This document shows, piece by piece, positions 1 through 5,085 of a stretch of DNA of 5,085 nt. Where the stretch lies: the NCBI GenBank assembly GCA_022361135.1, contig JAKSBM010000527.1, forward strand, positions 1 through 5,085. The letters run 5' to 3'. How positions within the stretch are numbered: the first letter of the stretch is position 1; each line of letters starts with the position of its first letter. The position numbers were made by a program, and so were the translations under genes. Origin of the DNA: Desulfobacterales bacterium (GTDB lineage: Bacteria > Desulfobacterota > Desulfobacteria > Desulfobacterales > Desulfobacteraceae). The notes beneath the pieces are model-generated. The model made no database searches, had not been told where the DNA came from, and saw nothing but the letters and a program-made list of their open reading frames with translations.

Positions 1-606
1 CCCATTAAACTCCCCCCCTTGAGGGAACGGCCCGAAGATCTGGCCGACCTGGTCCACCATTTCATCCAAAAGGCCTGCGCCCAGCTGAAAATGGATCCCA
101 TGCCCAGCCTCCACCCCGATGCCATGGGGCCATTGCGCAACTATTCCTGGCCCGGCAATGTCCGGGAACTGGAAAACCTTATCAAACGGGCCGTCATCCT
201 GGCCAAAAACGGAAAAATCCGACCAGAAACCTTTTTGCCCAGAGAGCCGGGGGGATACTTGGCAGCCCCACCACCCCGGGGGGATTGGGAAGCCCTCATC
301 GATGAACGGATCCAGGCGGCCTTGGCCGCCCACCTTCCCGGAATTAAAACAGCAACGCCGGCCCTGGCCCAGGCCAAGCCGGACAACGCCCACACCATCC
401 CCCCCCTGGACCAAACCATCCGGGAAAATATCCAGTCCGCCCTGGCCCAATGCCGGGGACGGGTCCACGGTCCCAAGGGAGCCGCAGCCCTCCTGGGCAT
501 CAACCCGTCCACCCTGAGGCACAAACTGCGACGGCTGGACATTGATCCCAAAGCATGGAAGAACGCCCGAACCGCCCTTCCCAAACCACCCTCCGAAACC
601 GAGTAA
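1..606 (+). CDS. Sigma-54-dependent Fis-family transcriptional activator, C-terminal part (5' end outside window)
   Basis: This is the end of a bacterial enhancer-binding protein of the NtrC type, which uses ATP hydrolysis to open promoters held by sigma-54 RNA polymerase. The reading frame is open from base 1, and 201 residues are visible. The first residues, PIKLPPLRERPEDL, match the stretch of the AAA+ domain after sensor I, so Walker A, GAFTGA and Walker B lie upstream of the window. Visible residues 48-59 (YSWPGNVRELEN) are the sensor II motif. A long Ala/Pro-rich linker follows (about residues 80-135). A Fis-type helix-turn-helix lies at about residues 152-181, with GPKGAAALLGINPSTLR as its core, and a short tail follows. 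The N-terminal sensory domain is not visible, so the signal is unknown. The gene points toward the transport/activation operon and is separated from it by 385 bases holding operator-like repeats, which suggests it controls that operon (inference). Family call is very secure. Confidence 0.96.
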   Translation, partial: PIKLPPLRERPEDLADLVHHFIQKACAQLKMDPMPSLHPDAMGPLRNYSWPGNVRELENLIKRAVILAKNGKIRPETFLPREPGGYLAAPPPRGDWEALIDERIQAALAAHLPGIKTATPALAQAKPDNAHTIPPLDQTIRENIQSALAQCRGRVHGPKGAAALLGINPSTLRHKLRRLDIDPKAWKNARTALPKPPSETE

Positions 607-647
607 TCCATGGGCCATTGCACGGCCGGGATCCCACACACCCCATC

Positions 648-700
648 TAGGTTTTTTACCTACAACTGTAGGTAAATTTGCTCACCTGCAAAATAGGTGA
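648..700. promoter_or_regulatory. Cluster of inverted repeats, probable activator binding site (UAS/operator)
   Basis: Three dyads built on ACCT/AGGT half-sites lie side by side. TAGGT-N5-ACCTA occupies 648-662. A perfect palindrome, TTTACCTACA (655-664) and TGTAGGTAAA (667-676) with a 2-base centre AC, overlaps it. TCACCT (682-687) and AGGTGA (695-700) form a third with a 7-base spacer. None is followed by a T run, so they read as protein binding sites rather than terminators. Enhancer-binding proteins usually bind tandem palindromes some 80-200 bases upstream of a sigma-54 promoter, and these sit about 145-210 bases upstream of the candidate elements at 844-859 and 889-904. The repeats are seen directly; binding by the upstream activator is inferred. 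Confidence 0.5.
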
Positions 701-843
701 TTTACGGATTGTTAAATGTGACCCGCTCCCATAAGTGTTGTTCTATTCGACTCTACTCCTCTTCCAAGGCCTTGTATCGAATCTGACGCTGAGCGGGGCT
801 CAAAGGCCAACCATCACCCGAACTACTCCAGCACATCTGTCCC

Positions 844-859
844 TGGGGTCTGGGTAGCA
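844..859 (+). promoter_or_regulatory. Weak candidate sigma-54 (-24/-12) promoter
   Basis: The consensus is TGGCAC-N5-TTGCA, with GG and GC separated by exactly 10 bases. Here TGG is at 844-846 and T-A-GCA at 855-859, so the invariant GG and GC have correct spacing and the flanking T and A match, but the CAC of the -24 box is GGT. A second correctly spaced pair occurs at 889-904 (GG 890-891, GC 902-903), with a C in place of the first T. Transcription from the first would start near 870, giving a leader of about 120 bases. No convincing sigma-70 -35/-10 pair was found in the gap. The match is poor and is supported mainly by the neighbouring sigma-54 activator gene. Confidence 0.2.
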
Positions 860-980
860 TTTAAAACCACACCACATACCACCCACCCCGGTGCAGGCCA
901 GGCAATACCCGAAATAAGAATGGTTTTTAAGACCAATATTTTTGGCCCAATTGAACACCTAACCCAACCACCCTAAAAAG

Positions 981-986
981 AGGAGG
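981..986 (+). promoter_or_regulatory. Strong Shine-Dalgarno for the small membrane protein
   Basis: AGGAGG lies 5 bases before the ATG at 992, a near-ideal match to the 16S rRNA tail. It is the best evidence that the 84-codon frame is translated. Confidence 0.9.
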
Positions 987-991
987 AATCA

Positions 992-1246
992 ATGTTCAAA
1001 GGAATGCCGAAGATTTTCTGGATTGGCACGGGTCTGATGTACAGCTACGTCTTTCTATTCATGATTTTGGAAATGACCATCCCCAGAAAAAAACAAAAAA
1101 AGGTATTCGGGATCCCGGCCTGCTACATCTACAACTGGATCATGGCCCTGTGGATCATCAACGTAATCATTTCCTATATCTTCTTCGCATCCGAAGAAAA
1201 ACGTGAGGAAAAACTGGAACAGGAAGGAGGCAACCATGGAAGCTAA
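992..1246 (+). CDS. Small two-helix membrane protein, putative accessory subunit of the adjacent SSS symporter
   Basis: This is an 84-residue protein with two hydrophobic segments, at about residues 9-30 and 42-65. They are joined by a strongly basic loop (PRKKQKK, 31-37), and the protein ends in a charged tail rich in Glu and Lys (68-77). A glutamate (E27) lies inside the first helix. The basic loop suggests the loop is cytoplasmic, with both ends outside or in the periplasm, though the basic N-terminus makes topology uncertain. The start has an excellent Shine-Dalgarno. The frame overlaps the symporter start by 11 bases, which suggests translational coupling and matched amounts. Several SSS symporters are known to be encoded after a small two-helix partner (YhdT/DUF997 with PanF; DUF4212 and DUF3311 families). 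The GIPACYIYNW stretch before helix 2 loosely recalls those, but I cannot assign it to one. The accessory role is inferred from context. It also contains an in-frame slippery heptamer at 1096-1102. Confidence 0.85.
   Translation: MFKGMPKIFWIGTGLMYSYVFLFMILEMTIPRKKQKKVFGIPACYIYNWIMALWIINVIISYIFFASEEKREEKLEQEGGNHGS
1224..1230 (+). promoter_or_regulatory. Shine-Dalgarno that fixes the symporter start at 1236
   Basis: AAGGAGG ends 5 bases before the ATG at 1236. It lies inside the last codons of the small membrane protein gene. It rules against the in-frame upstream start at 1203, which would put this ribosome site inside the coding region and add 11 charged residues ahead of the first helix. 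Confidence 0.9.
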
Positions 1247-2864
1247 TCCCATTGTATTGGCCGGCGCCCTGGGCTATTTTCTCGTCATTTTCTACATCGG
1301 TTGGGCCTCGCGGAAGGCATCCATGGATGCCTCGGATTTCTACGTGGCCGGCCGGAAAATCGGACCCTTTGTCAACGGCAGCGCCCTGGCCGCAACCTAT
1401 TTCAGTCCGGCCAGTTTCCTGGGCCTGCCCGCATTTATCTTCCTTTTGGGCTATCCCTTCTGGTGGGCCCTGGTTGGCATCATCGGCGGCATGCCCATTG
1501 CCACCCTGCTCACGGCAGCCCCGTTGAGAAAATACGAACCCACCTCGTTCACCGATTATTATGCCGATCGGTATGAGACCAAATGGATGCGGCTCTGGGC
1601 GTCGATCCCCACCATCATCGGCGGCTTTGCCTACGTCATCCTCTCCATTGTGGGTACGGCCCTCTTCCTGCTCTGTATCTTAAAGTTCAACTTCACCGCC
1701 TCGGTGATCCTGGCCTCCATCATTGTCTTTGCCTATGTTTATTTCGGCGGCATGGTGGCCACCACCTTTTCCACGGCCTTCCAGGGCATTGCCATGACCG
1801 TGGCCTCCCTGACGGCCACCGTTTATGTTCTGGCCCACTACGGCGGCTTCAACGGCCTCACCGATGCGGTAATGGCCAACAGCCCCACCTTCTTTAACAT
1901 GCCCTATGTGGCGGAAAAGGCCTCCCATCCCCTCATGGCCACCTGGACAGGGGTTGTGGGTTTCTTCTTTGTCTGGCACTTCGGCTTTTCGGCCATGCCC
2001 TACACCGTGGTTCGCTTCTTCACCACCCAGGACATCAAATCCGCCCGGCGCAGCGTATTCTGGGCCGTGCTCATCGGCGGGGCCATGTACGGCGGCCTCA
2101 TCATCATCGGCACCGGCACCAAGGTCCTCATCGAACAGCTCCATCCCCTGATGCAGACCGACGGCATCAACTCGGCCATCGGCCTTCTCAAACACATGAA
2201 AACCGCCTATGGGGTTGCCGGCGCCTCGGTGACGGATTACTCCATGATTTCCGCCATGGAAGCCTTGAACAGCCCCTTCCTCCTGGCCATCATCGCCGCA
2301 GGCGGCCTGGCCATCGCCATGGCCACGGCAGCCGGCTGGACCATGGTTCTGAACGTGGTTCTGGGCAGGGATCTCATCGGCAAGGTCATGGGCTCTTCCT
2401 GGCCCGAAGAAAAACCGGTTCAATGTACCCGCTACATGACCATCTTCATTATCCTGGTCTGCGGCCTGCTCTCATTCAACCCACCGGCCCTGGTCCTGGA
2501 CATTTCAGGCGCCGCCTTCATCGTCATCCTCTGCTCGGTGGGACCGCCCTTGATCCTGGGCCTCTGGTGGGAACGTGGAACCACCATGGCCGCGGCATTG
2601 AACATCATTGTTCTCACCATTTGCTCCACCGGTTCCTGGATGTATGCCAAGTACACCCTGGGTTCCTACCACTGGTTCTTCCTCAGCGACCCGGCCAATA
2701 AGATCTCCACACCCCACCAGTTCTACTGGGTCTTTGTGGGATTTGCCTTTTACATCTGCGTCAGCCTGGTCACCCCCAAGAACAGCGAGGAGGCCATCCA
2801 GAAATTTGTCCGGGATCTCAAACCTGAATCCACCGATCGGATCCAGACCAACATCAACGAATAA
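1236..2864 (+). CDS. Sodium:solute symporter (SSS family, TC 2.A.21), probable carboxylate importer
   Basis: This is a 542-residue inner-membrane protein with about 13 predicted helices, normal for the SSS family, whose members couple sodium entry to solute uptake through a LeuT fold. Helix 1 is at about residues 4-23, followed by DFYVAGRKIGPFVNG (34-48), the signature after TM1 that is typical of acetate-permease (ActP)-like members. Residues 255-279 (PYTVVRFFTTQDIKSARRSV and following) match the conserved MRFFT...A+KSV loop of that group. Residues 353-380 (AIIAAGGLAIAMATAAG to RDL) correspond to the core helix before the conserved Asp. By rough alignment with PutP, the Na2 residues Ser340/Thr341 fall at A363/T364, so only the Thr is kept. 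The C-terminal tail after about residue 513 is hydrophilic. The start is chosen by its Shine-Dalgarno. The gene overlaps the small membrane protein by 11 bases and precedes an acyl-CoA synthetase by 44, which points to an organic acid as substrate. The exact substrate is not readable. Confidence 0.95.
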   Translation: MEANPIVLAGALGYFLVIFYIGWASRKASMDASDFYVAGRKIGPFVNGSALAATYFSPASFLGLPAFIFLLGYPFWWALVGIIGGMPIATLLTAAPLRKYEPTSFTDYYADRYETKWMRLWASIPTIIGGFAYVILSIVGTALFLLCILKFNFTASVILASIIVFAYVYFGGMVATTFSTAFQGIAMTVASLTATVYVLAHYGGFNGLTDAVMANSPTFFNMPYVAEKASHPLMATWTGVVGFFFVWHFGFSAMPYTVVRFFTTQDIKSARRSVFWAVLIGGAMYGGLIIIGTGTKVLIEQLHPLMQTDGINSAIGLLKHMKTAYGVAGASVTDYSMISAMEALNSPFLLAIIAAGGLAIAMATAAGWTMVLNVVLGRDLIGKVMGSSWPEEKPVQCTRYMTIFIILVCGLLSFNPPALVLDISGAAFIVILCSVGPPLILGLWWERGTTMAAALNIIVLTICSTGSWMYAKYTLGSYHWFFLSDPANKISTPHQFYWVFVGFAFYICVSLVTPKNSEEAIQKFVRDLKPESTDRIQTNINE

Positions 2865-2895
2865 TATCCGGTATCCAAAGCATTAATGATTAACA

Positions 2896-2901
2896 GGGAG
2901 G
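2896..2901 (+). promoter_or_regulatory. Shine-Dalgarno supporting a GTG start for the acyl-CoA synthetase
   Basis: GGGAGG lies 7 bases before the GTG at 2909. No ATG or TTG in this frame has comparable spacing, so GTG is the start. A small dyad, TTAAT-G-ATTAA (2883-2893), sits just upstream in the 44-base gap; it has no obvious role and is not a terminator. Confidence 0.85.
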
Positions 2902-2908
2902 TAAATTC

Positions 2909-4588
2909 GTGCACACACCAAACATCGAAATCGGTAAAACCACCATCAGCAGCCTTGTTGACCTTCTGGCAGAGGATTTCAGCGACCATCGAGCCCTGAC
3001 CTACAACAGCCACGGCATTGACTGCAATTTCAAAGAATTCAGGGAAATCTGCGATGATGTGGCAAAGGGACTCATGGGCCTGGGTATTGAAAAGGGCGAG
3101 CACATCGCCGTCTGGGCCAACAACGTACCGGAGTGGGTTATGCTCCAGTATGGGAGCGCCCGGGCCGGAGCGGTGTTGGTCACCGTGAATACCAGCTACC
3201 GGAGTTTTGAGTTGGAATACCTCATGGAACAATCGGACAGCACCACCCTGGTCATGATCGGCGGGGTGAGGGAAGCCGATGAATACATCAAAGTGGTCCA
3301 GGAAATGTGCCCTGGACTGGAAGGCATGGAAAAGGGAAAAATCCGTTCGGAAAAGCTGCCCAAATTCAAACGGATCATCTTCATCGGGGAAGGGGAACTC
3401 CAGGGTGCATACTCCTGGCAGGACATGCTGGATGCGGGCCAGTCCGTATCCCATGCAGCCCTGAAGGAAAGAATGTCCACCCTGGCCCCGGACGATGTGG
3501 TGAACATGCAATACACCTCGGGAACCACCGGCTTCCCCAAGGGGGTCATGCTCACCCACACCAACCTCATCGGCAATGCCCAGAGCATGGCCGAATGCAT
3601 GAGGCTCACCCCGGAGGACACCATGTGCATTCCGGTGCCCTTTTTCCATTGCTTTGGCTGCGTCATCGGCACCCTGACCTGCATGGTTTCCGGCAGCACC
3701 ATGGCCCCGGTGGTTGCATTTGACCCCGTGGACGTCATGGAAACCATTGACCGGGAAAAATGCAGCGTCATCCTGGGCGTCCCCACCATGTTCATCGCCG
3801 AATTGGAAGAAATGGGGGTCAAAGGCTATGACACCTCCCACCTGCGGACCGGTGTCATGGCCGGCTCCCCCTGCCCCATCGAAGTCATGAAAGCCGTGGT
3901 GGACAAGATGGGCGCCTCGGAAATGACCATTGTCTACGGACAGACCGAAGCCTCCCCGGGCATCACCCAGACCCGGGTGGACGATCCCCTGGAACTCCGG
4001 GTCACCACCGTGGGCCGGGCCCTGCCCGGCGTGGAAGTGAAAATCATCGACGAAGTCACCGGTGACGAACTTCCCCGGGGCCAGCAGGGGGAACTCTGCA
4101 GCCGGGGTTACAACACCATGAAGGGCTATTACAAGATGGACGAAGCCACGGCCAAGGCCATTGACGAGGATAATTGGCTCCACACCGGCGATCTGGCCAT
4201 CATGGACGAAGCCGGAAACTGCAAAATCACCGGCCGGATCAAGGACATGATCATCCGGGGCGGGGAAAACATCTACCCCCGTGAAATCGAAGAGTTCATG
4301 TACACCAACGATAAGATCAGAGATGTCCAGGTCGTTGGGGTTCCCTCCAGGAAATACGGAGAGGAAGTGGCCGCCTTTATCCAGCTGAAACCGGATTCCA
4401 CGGCCACCGAGGATGAAATGCGGGAATTTTGCACCGGCAAGATCGCCTTCCACAAAATCCCCCGGTTCTTCCTCTTTGTGGAGGAATACCCCACCACGGC
4501 CTCGGGCAAAATCCAGAAGTATAAACTCAGGGAACAGGCTACCCAGGCCCTTGACCGGGAAACCGAGGCAAAGATCAAAACGGCCTAG
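2909..4588 (+). CDS. AMP-forming acyl-CoA synthetase (ACSF2-like, fatty/carboxylic acid:CoA ligase)
   Basis: This 559-residue cytoplasmic enzyme belongs to the ANL (AMP-binding) superfamily. It activates a carboxylic acid with ATP to an acyl-adenylate and then transfers the acyl group to CoA. The core motifs are intact: phosphate loop YTSGTTGFPKG (202-212), PFFHCFG (244-250), A5 motif YGQTEASP (343-350), HTGDL (425-429) with the ribose-binding Asp, hinge GRIKDMIIRGGENIYPREIE (442-461), and the catalytic lysine in TASGKIQKYK (530-539, Lys534). The pattern of VPTMFIAELEE (291-301), RTGVMAGSPCPIEVM (313-327) and TQTRVDDPLELRV (353-365) is close to ACSF2, the medium-chain acyl-CoA synthetase, and length is normal for that group. 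In most relatives the A5 motif reads YGMTE(T/S)SP, so Q345 and A348 are mild deviations that may bear on substrate choice. As last gene of the operon it probably traps what the symporter brings in. Substrate chain length is not determined by sequence alone. Confidence 0.96.
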   Translation: MHTPNIEIGKTTISSLVDLLAEDFSDHRALTYNSHGIDCNFKEFREICDDVAKGLMGLGIEKGEHIAVWANNVPEWVMLQYGSARAGAVLVTVNTSYRSFELEYLMEQSDSTTLVMIGGVREADEYIKVVQEMCPGLEGMEKGKIRSEKLPKFKRIIFIGEGELQGAYSWQDMLDAGQSVSHAALKERMSTLAPDDVVNMQYTSGTTGFPKGVMLTHTNLIGNAQSMAECMRLTPEDTMCIPVPFFHCFGCVIGTLTCMVSGSTMAPVVAFDPVDVMETIDREKCSVILGVPTMFIAELEEMGVKGYDTSHLRTGVMAGSPCPIEVMKAVVDKMGASEMTIVYGQTEASPGITQTRVDDPLELRVTTVGRALPGVEVKIIDEVTGDELPRGQQGELCSRGYNTMKGYYKMDEATAKAIDEDNWLHTGDLAIMDEAGNCKITGRIKDMIIRGGENIYPREIEEFMYTNDKIRDVQVVGVPSRKYGEEVAAFIQLKPDSTATEDEMREFCTGKIAFHKIPRFFLFVEEYPTTASGKIQKYKLREQATQALDRETEAKIKTA

Positions 4589-4604
4589 AAAAAGCCATTG
4601 AGTT

Positions 4605-4636
4605 ACCCGTTAGCCGGGTCAGGAGGTGACTCCTGA
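4605..4636 (+). repeat. Two adjacent small hairpins in the operon 3' UTR, one with a GNRA loop
   Basis: ACCCG (4605-4609) pairs with CGGGT (4615-4619) around a 5-base loop. TCAGGAG (4619-4625) pairs with CTCCTGA (4630-4636) around GTGA, a GNRA-type tetraloop. The two stems share base 4619, so they are nearly continuous. The second hairpin contains AGGAGGTGA (4621-4629), a perfect complement of the usual 16S rRNA 3' tail, yet no sensible gene follows. These could stabilise the mRNA end or be part of a 3'-UTR-derived RNA; function is unknown. Confidence 0.45.
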
Positions 4637-4642
4637 ATTGCA

Positions 4643-4688
4643 GCGGGGTGTGGACAGCTCCCTATCCACACCCCGCTCTTTGTTTTTT
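4643..4688 (+). terminator. Intrinsic (rho-independent) terminator of the operon
   Basis: A perfect 12-bp GC-rich stem, GCGGGGTGTGGA (4643-4654) with TCCACACCCCGC (4665-4676), encloses a 10-base loop and is followed at once by TCTTTGTTTTTT (4677-4688). It lies 54 bases after the synthetase stop codon and ends the plus-strand operon. Confidence 0.95.
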
Positions 4689-4817
4689 ACCCATATATAA
4701 ATCCAACCGACTTAAAAACGATTTATGATGTGACCCGGCCGGAGAGGGGCCACAGGTGAGGTTCACCCCCCAATTTCCCCTTTGCCACCACAGCTCAGGG
4801 GATAACTGGCGCACTAC

Positions 4818-4850
4818 ACAAAAGGCAAGGCATTGCGCCTTGCCTTTTGT
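4818..4850. terminator. Bidirectional-type terminator hairpin between convergent genes
   Basis: ACAAAAGGCAAGGC (4818-4831) and GCCTTGCCTTTTGT (4837-4850) form a perfect 14-bp stem with a 5-base loop, ATTGC. The GC-rich inner stem is flanked by an A run on the left and a T run on the right, so on each strand the transcript reads GC stem followed by UUUUGU. It most likely ends the minus-strand gene whose stop is at 5002 and acts as a backup for the plus strand. Confidence 0.8.
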
Positions 4851-5001
4851 ATACAACTTGTCAGGGATTTACATCGAGAACCTGGGATGTCTGATCAAAT
4901 CTTTTTTCCTGCCATCCGGCAAGGGTCAGGAACCCCATGCCCAGAAGCACCATTGAACCGGATTCAGAAACGGGGGCCGGGCGTTGGTGTGGAAGGAAAA
5001 A

Positions 5002-5085
5002 TTACAGATCCGAAGATTTGAAGACGATTTCCCCGTCCAGGACGGTCATCCAGATTTGCGTGTCCCGGATGGTTTCCGGCGGTAC
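5002..5085 (-). CDS. C-terminus of a probable amidohydrolase-family protein (5' part outside window)
   Basis: Read on the minus strand, the frame is open from the right edge to a TAA at 5002-5004 and encodes 27 residues. They begin VPPETIRDTQIW, continue MTVLDGEIVFK and end SSDL. This matches the usual ending of metal-dependent amidohydrolases of the YtcJ/amidohydrolase-3 type, where a (I/V)PPEEI.DT segment is followed by a V(L/M)MT(I/V)V.G..V(Y/F) strand that closes the small beta-sandwich domain. The metal-binding and catalytic residues lie outside the window, so the reaction and substrate cannot be stated. The gene converges on the operon, and the terminator hairpin at 4818-4850 is placed to end it. 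Because only 27 residues are visible, the coding call is fairly firm but the family is tentative. Confidence 0.65.
   Translation of the reverse strand, partial: VPPETIRDTQIWMTVLDGEIVFKSSDL

Larger units (their letters stand above)
607..991. other. Intergenic regulatory region between activator gene and operon
   Basis: No credible gene lies in these 385 bases. The region is more AT-rich than the flanking genes. It holds a cluster of inverted repeats near the left side (648-700), two weak sigma-54-like elements (844-859 and 889-904), a CCAC-rich stretch at about 866-888, a loose TGGT-N7-ACCA dyad at 921-935, and a strong Shine-Dalgarno at the right end. I see no convincing intrinsic terminator for the activator gene: the palindrome at 655-676 is preceded, not followed, by a T run. 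Read-through from the activator into the operon is therefore possible. Confidence 0.7.
4589..5001. other. Convergent intergenic region with structured 3' UTR and two terminators
   Basis: These 413 bases between the operon and the minus-strand gene hold no credible gene. From left to right are a pair of small hairpins (4605-4636), a strong plus-strand terminator (4643-4688), an AT-rich stretch with a 7-base inverted repeat ATAAATC/GATTTAT (4697-4703 and 4720-4726), a short dyad GGTGA-GGT-TCACC (4755-4767), and a bidirectional-type terminator hairpin (4818-4850). Between 4851 and 5001 there is only a weak TTCCTG/CAGGAA dyad (4906-4911 and 4927-4932). Short open frames here cross the hairpins and have no convincing ribosome site. 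Confidence 0.7.

Noticed and set aside
141..641. A 166-codon minus-strand open frame opposite the activator
   Set aside because: Antisense to a fully conserved AAA+/Fis-domain frame, Arg/Ala/Trp-rich product and no family resemblance.
610..675. A 21-codon frame from ATG at 610
   Set aside because: No Shine-Dalgarno, no recognisable product, and it overlaps the palindrome cluster.
655..676. The perfect palindrome as a terminator of the activator gene
   Set aside because: The stem is AT-rich, has only a 2-base centre, and is followed by AAATTTG rather than a T run.
921..935. TGGT-N7-ACCA dyad as a FadR/GntR-type operator
   Set aside because: The spacer is longer than in known FadR or PdhR sites (TGGT-N3-ACCA style), and a dyad this short can arise by chance.
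1203..1235. Upstream extension of the symporter, 11 extra codons beginning with a GTG
   Set aside because: The strong Shine-Dalgarno at 1224-1230 points to the ATG at 1236, and the extra residues are charged and unlike SSS N-termini.
1680..2423. A 247-codon minus-strand open frame opposite the symporter
   Set aside because: Low-complexity Gly/His/Asp-rich product with no domain, entirely antisense to a membrane protein gene; a coding shadow.
2750..4453. A 567-codon open frame on the minus strand, antisense to the acyl-CoA synthetase and the symporter end
   Set aside because: It is the mirror of a clearly real gene with intact family motifs. Its product is rich in His, Asp and Gly with no recognisable domain, it runs across two plus-strand genes, and such frames are common opposite GC-rich codons.
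4638..4700. A 20-codon frame starting at TTG after the perfect Shine-Dalgarno AGGAGGTGA at 4621-4629
   Set aside because: It would run straight through the terminator stem and T run, the spacing is long (11-12 bases), and the ribosome site is folded in a hairpin.
4756..4956. A 66-codon plus-strand frame in the convergent gap
   Set aside because: It reads through the 14-bp terminator hairpin, has no ribosome site and no recognisable product.
1..5085. tRNA or rRNA genes, CRISPR arrays, insertion sequences, riboswitches
   Set aside because: I looked for cloverleaf elements, regularly spaced direct repeats, transposase motifs and terminal inverted repeats and saw none.

Overview
The window looks like part of a chromosome from an anaerobic, moderately GC-rich proteobacterial-type organism, most likely a sulfate reducer or syntroph of the Desulfobacterota (former Deltaproteobacteria). 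This rests on protein style (a sigma-54 activator next to an SSS carboxylate-type symporter and an ACSF2-like acyl-CoA synthetase) and on codon use; it is inference, with no marker gene in view.

Layout: (1) 1-606, the C-terminal 201 residues of a sigma-54-dependent (NtrC-family) activator, running in from the left edge. (2) 607-991, a 385-base regulatory gap with a cluster of inverted repeats (648-700, including a perfect 10+10 palindrome), two weak sigma-54 -24/-12 candidates and a strong Shine-Dalgarno at its right end. (3) 992-4588, a three-gene plus-strand operon: a small two-helix membrane protein, an SSS-family sodium:solute symporter that overlaps it by 11 bases, and, 44 bases later, an AMP-forming acyl-CoA synthetase. 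(4) 4589-4688, a structured 3' UTR ending in a textbook intrinsic terminator. (5) 4689-5001, non-coding, with a second, bidirectional-type terminator hairpin at 4818-4850. (6) 5002-5085, the last 27 codons of a minus-strand gene, probably an amidohydrolase, convergent with the operon.

Working model: the activator senses a signal, binds the inverted repeats and drives the operon. The small protein and the symporter form a two-part sodium-coupled importer for a carboxylic acid, which the synthetase converts to its CoA thioester at the cost of ATP to AMP, trapping it for beta-oxidation or a related pathway. The substrate cannot be read from sequence; a medium-chain fatty acid or similar carboxylate fits the synthetase family best. 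The points most worth following up are the small putative symporter subunit, the palindrome cluster, and an in-frame A_AAA_AAG slippery heptamer in the small gene.
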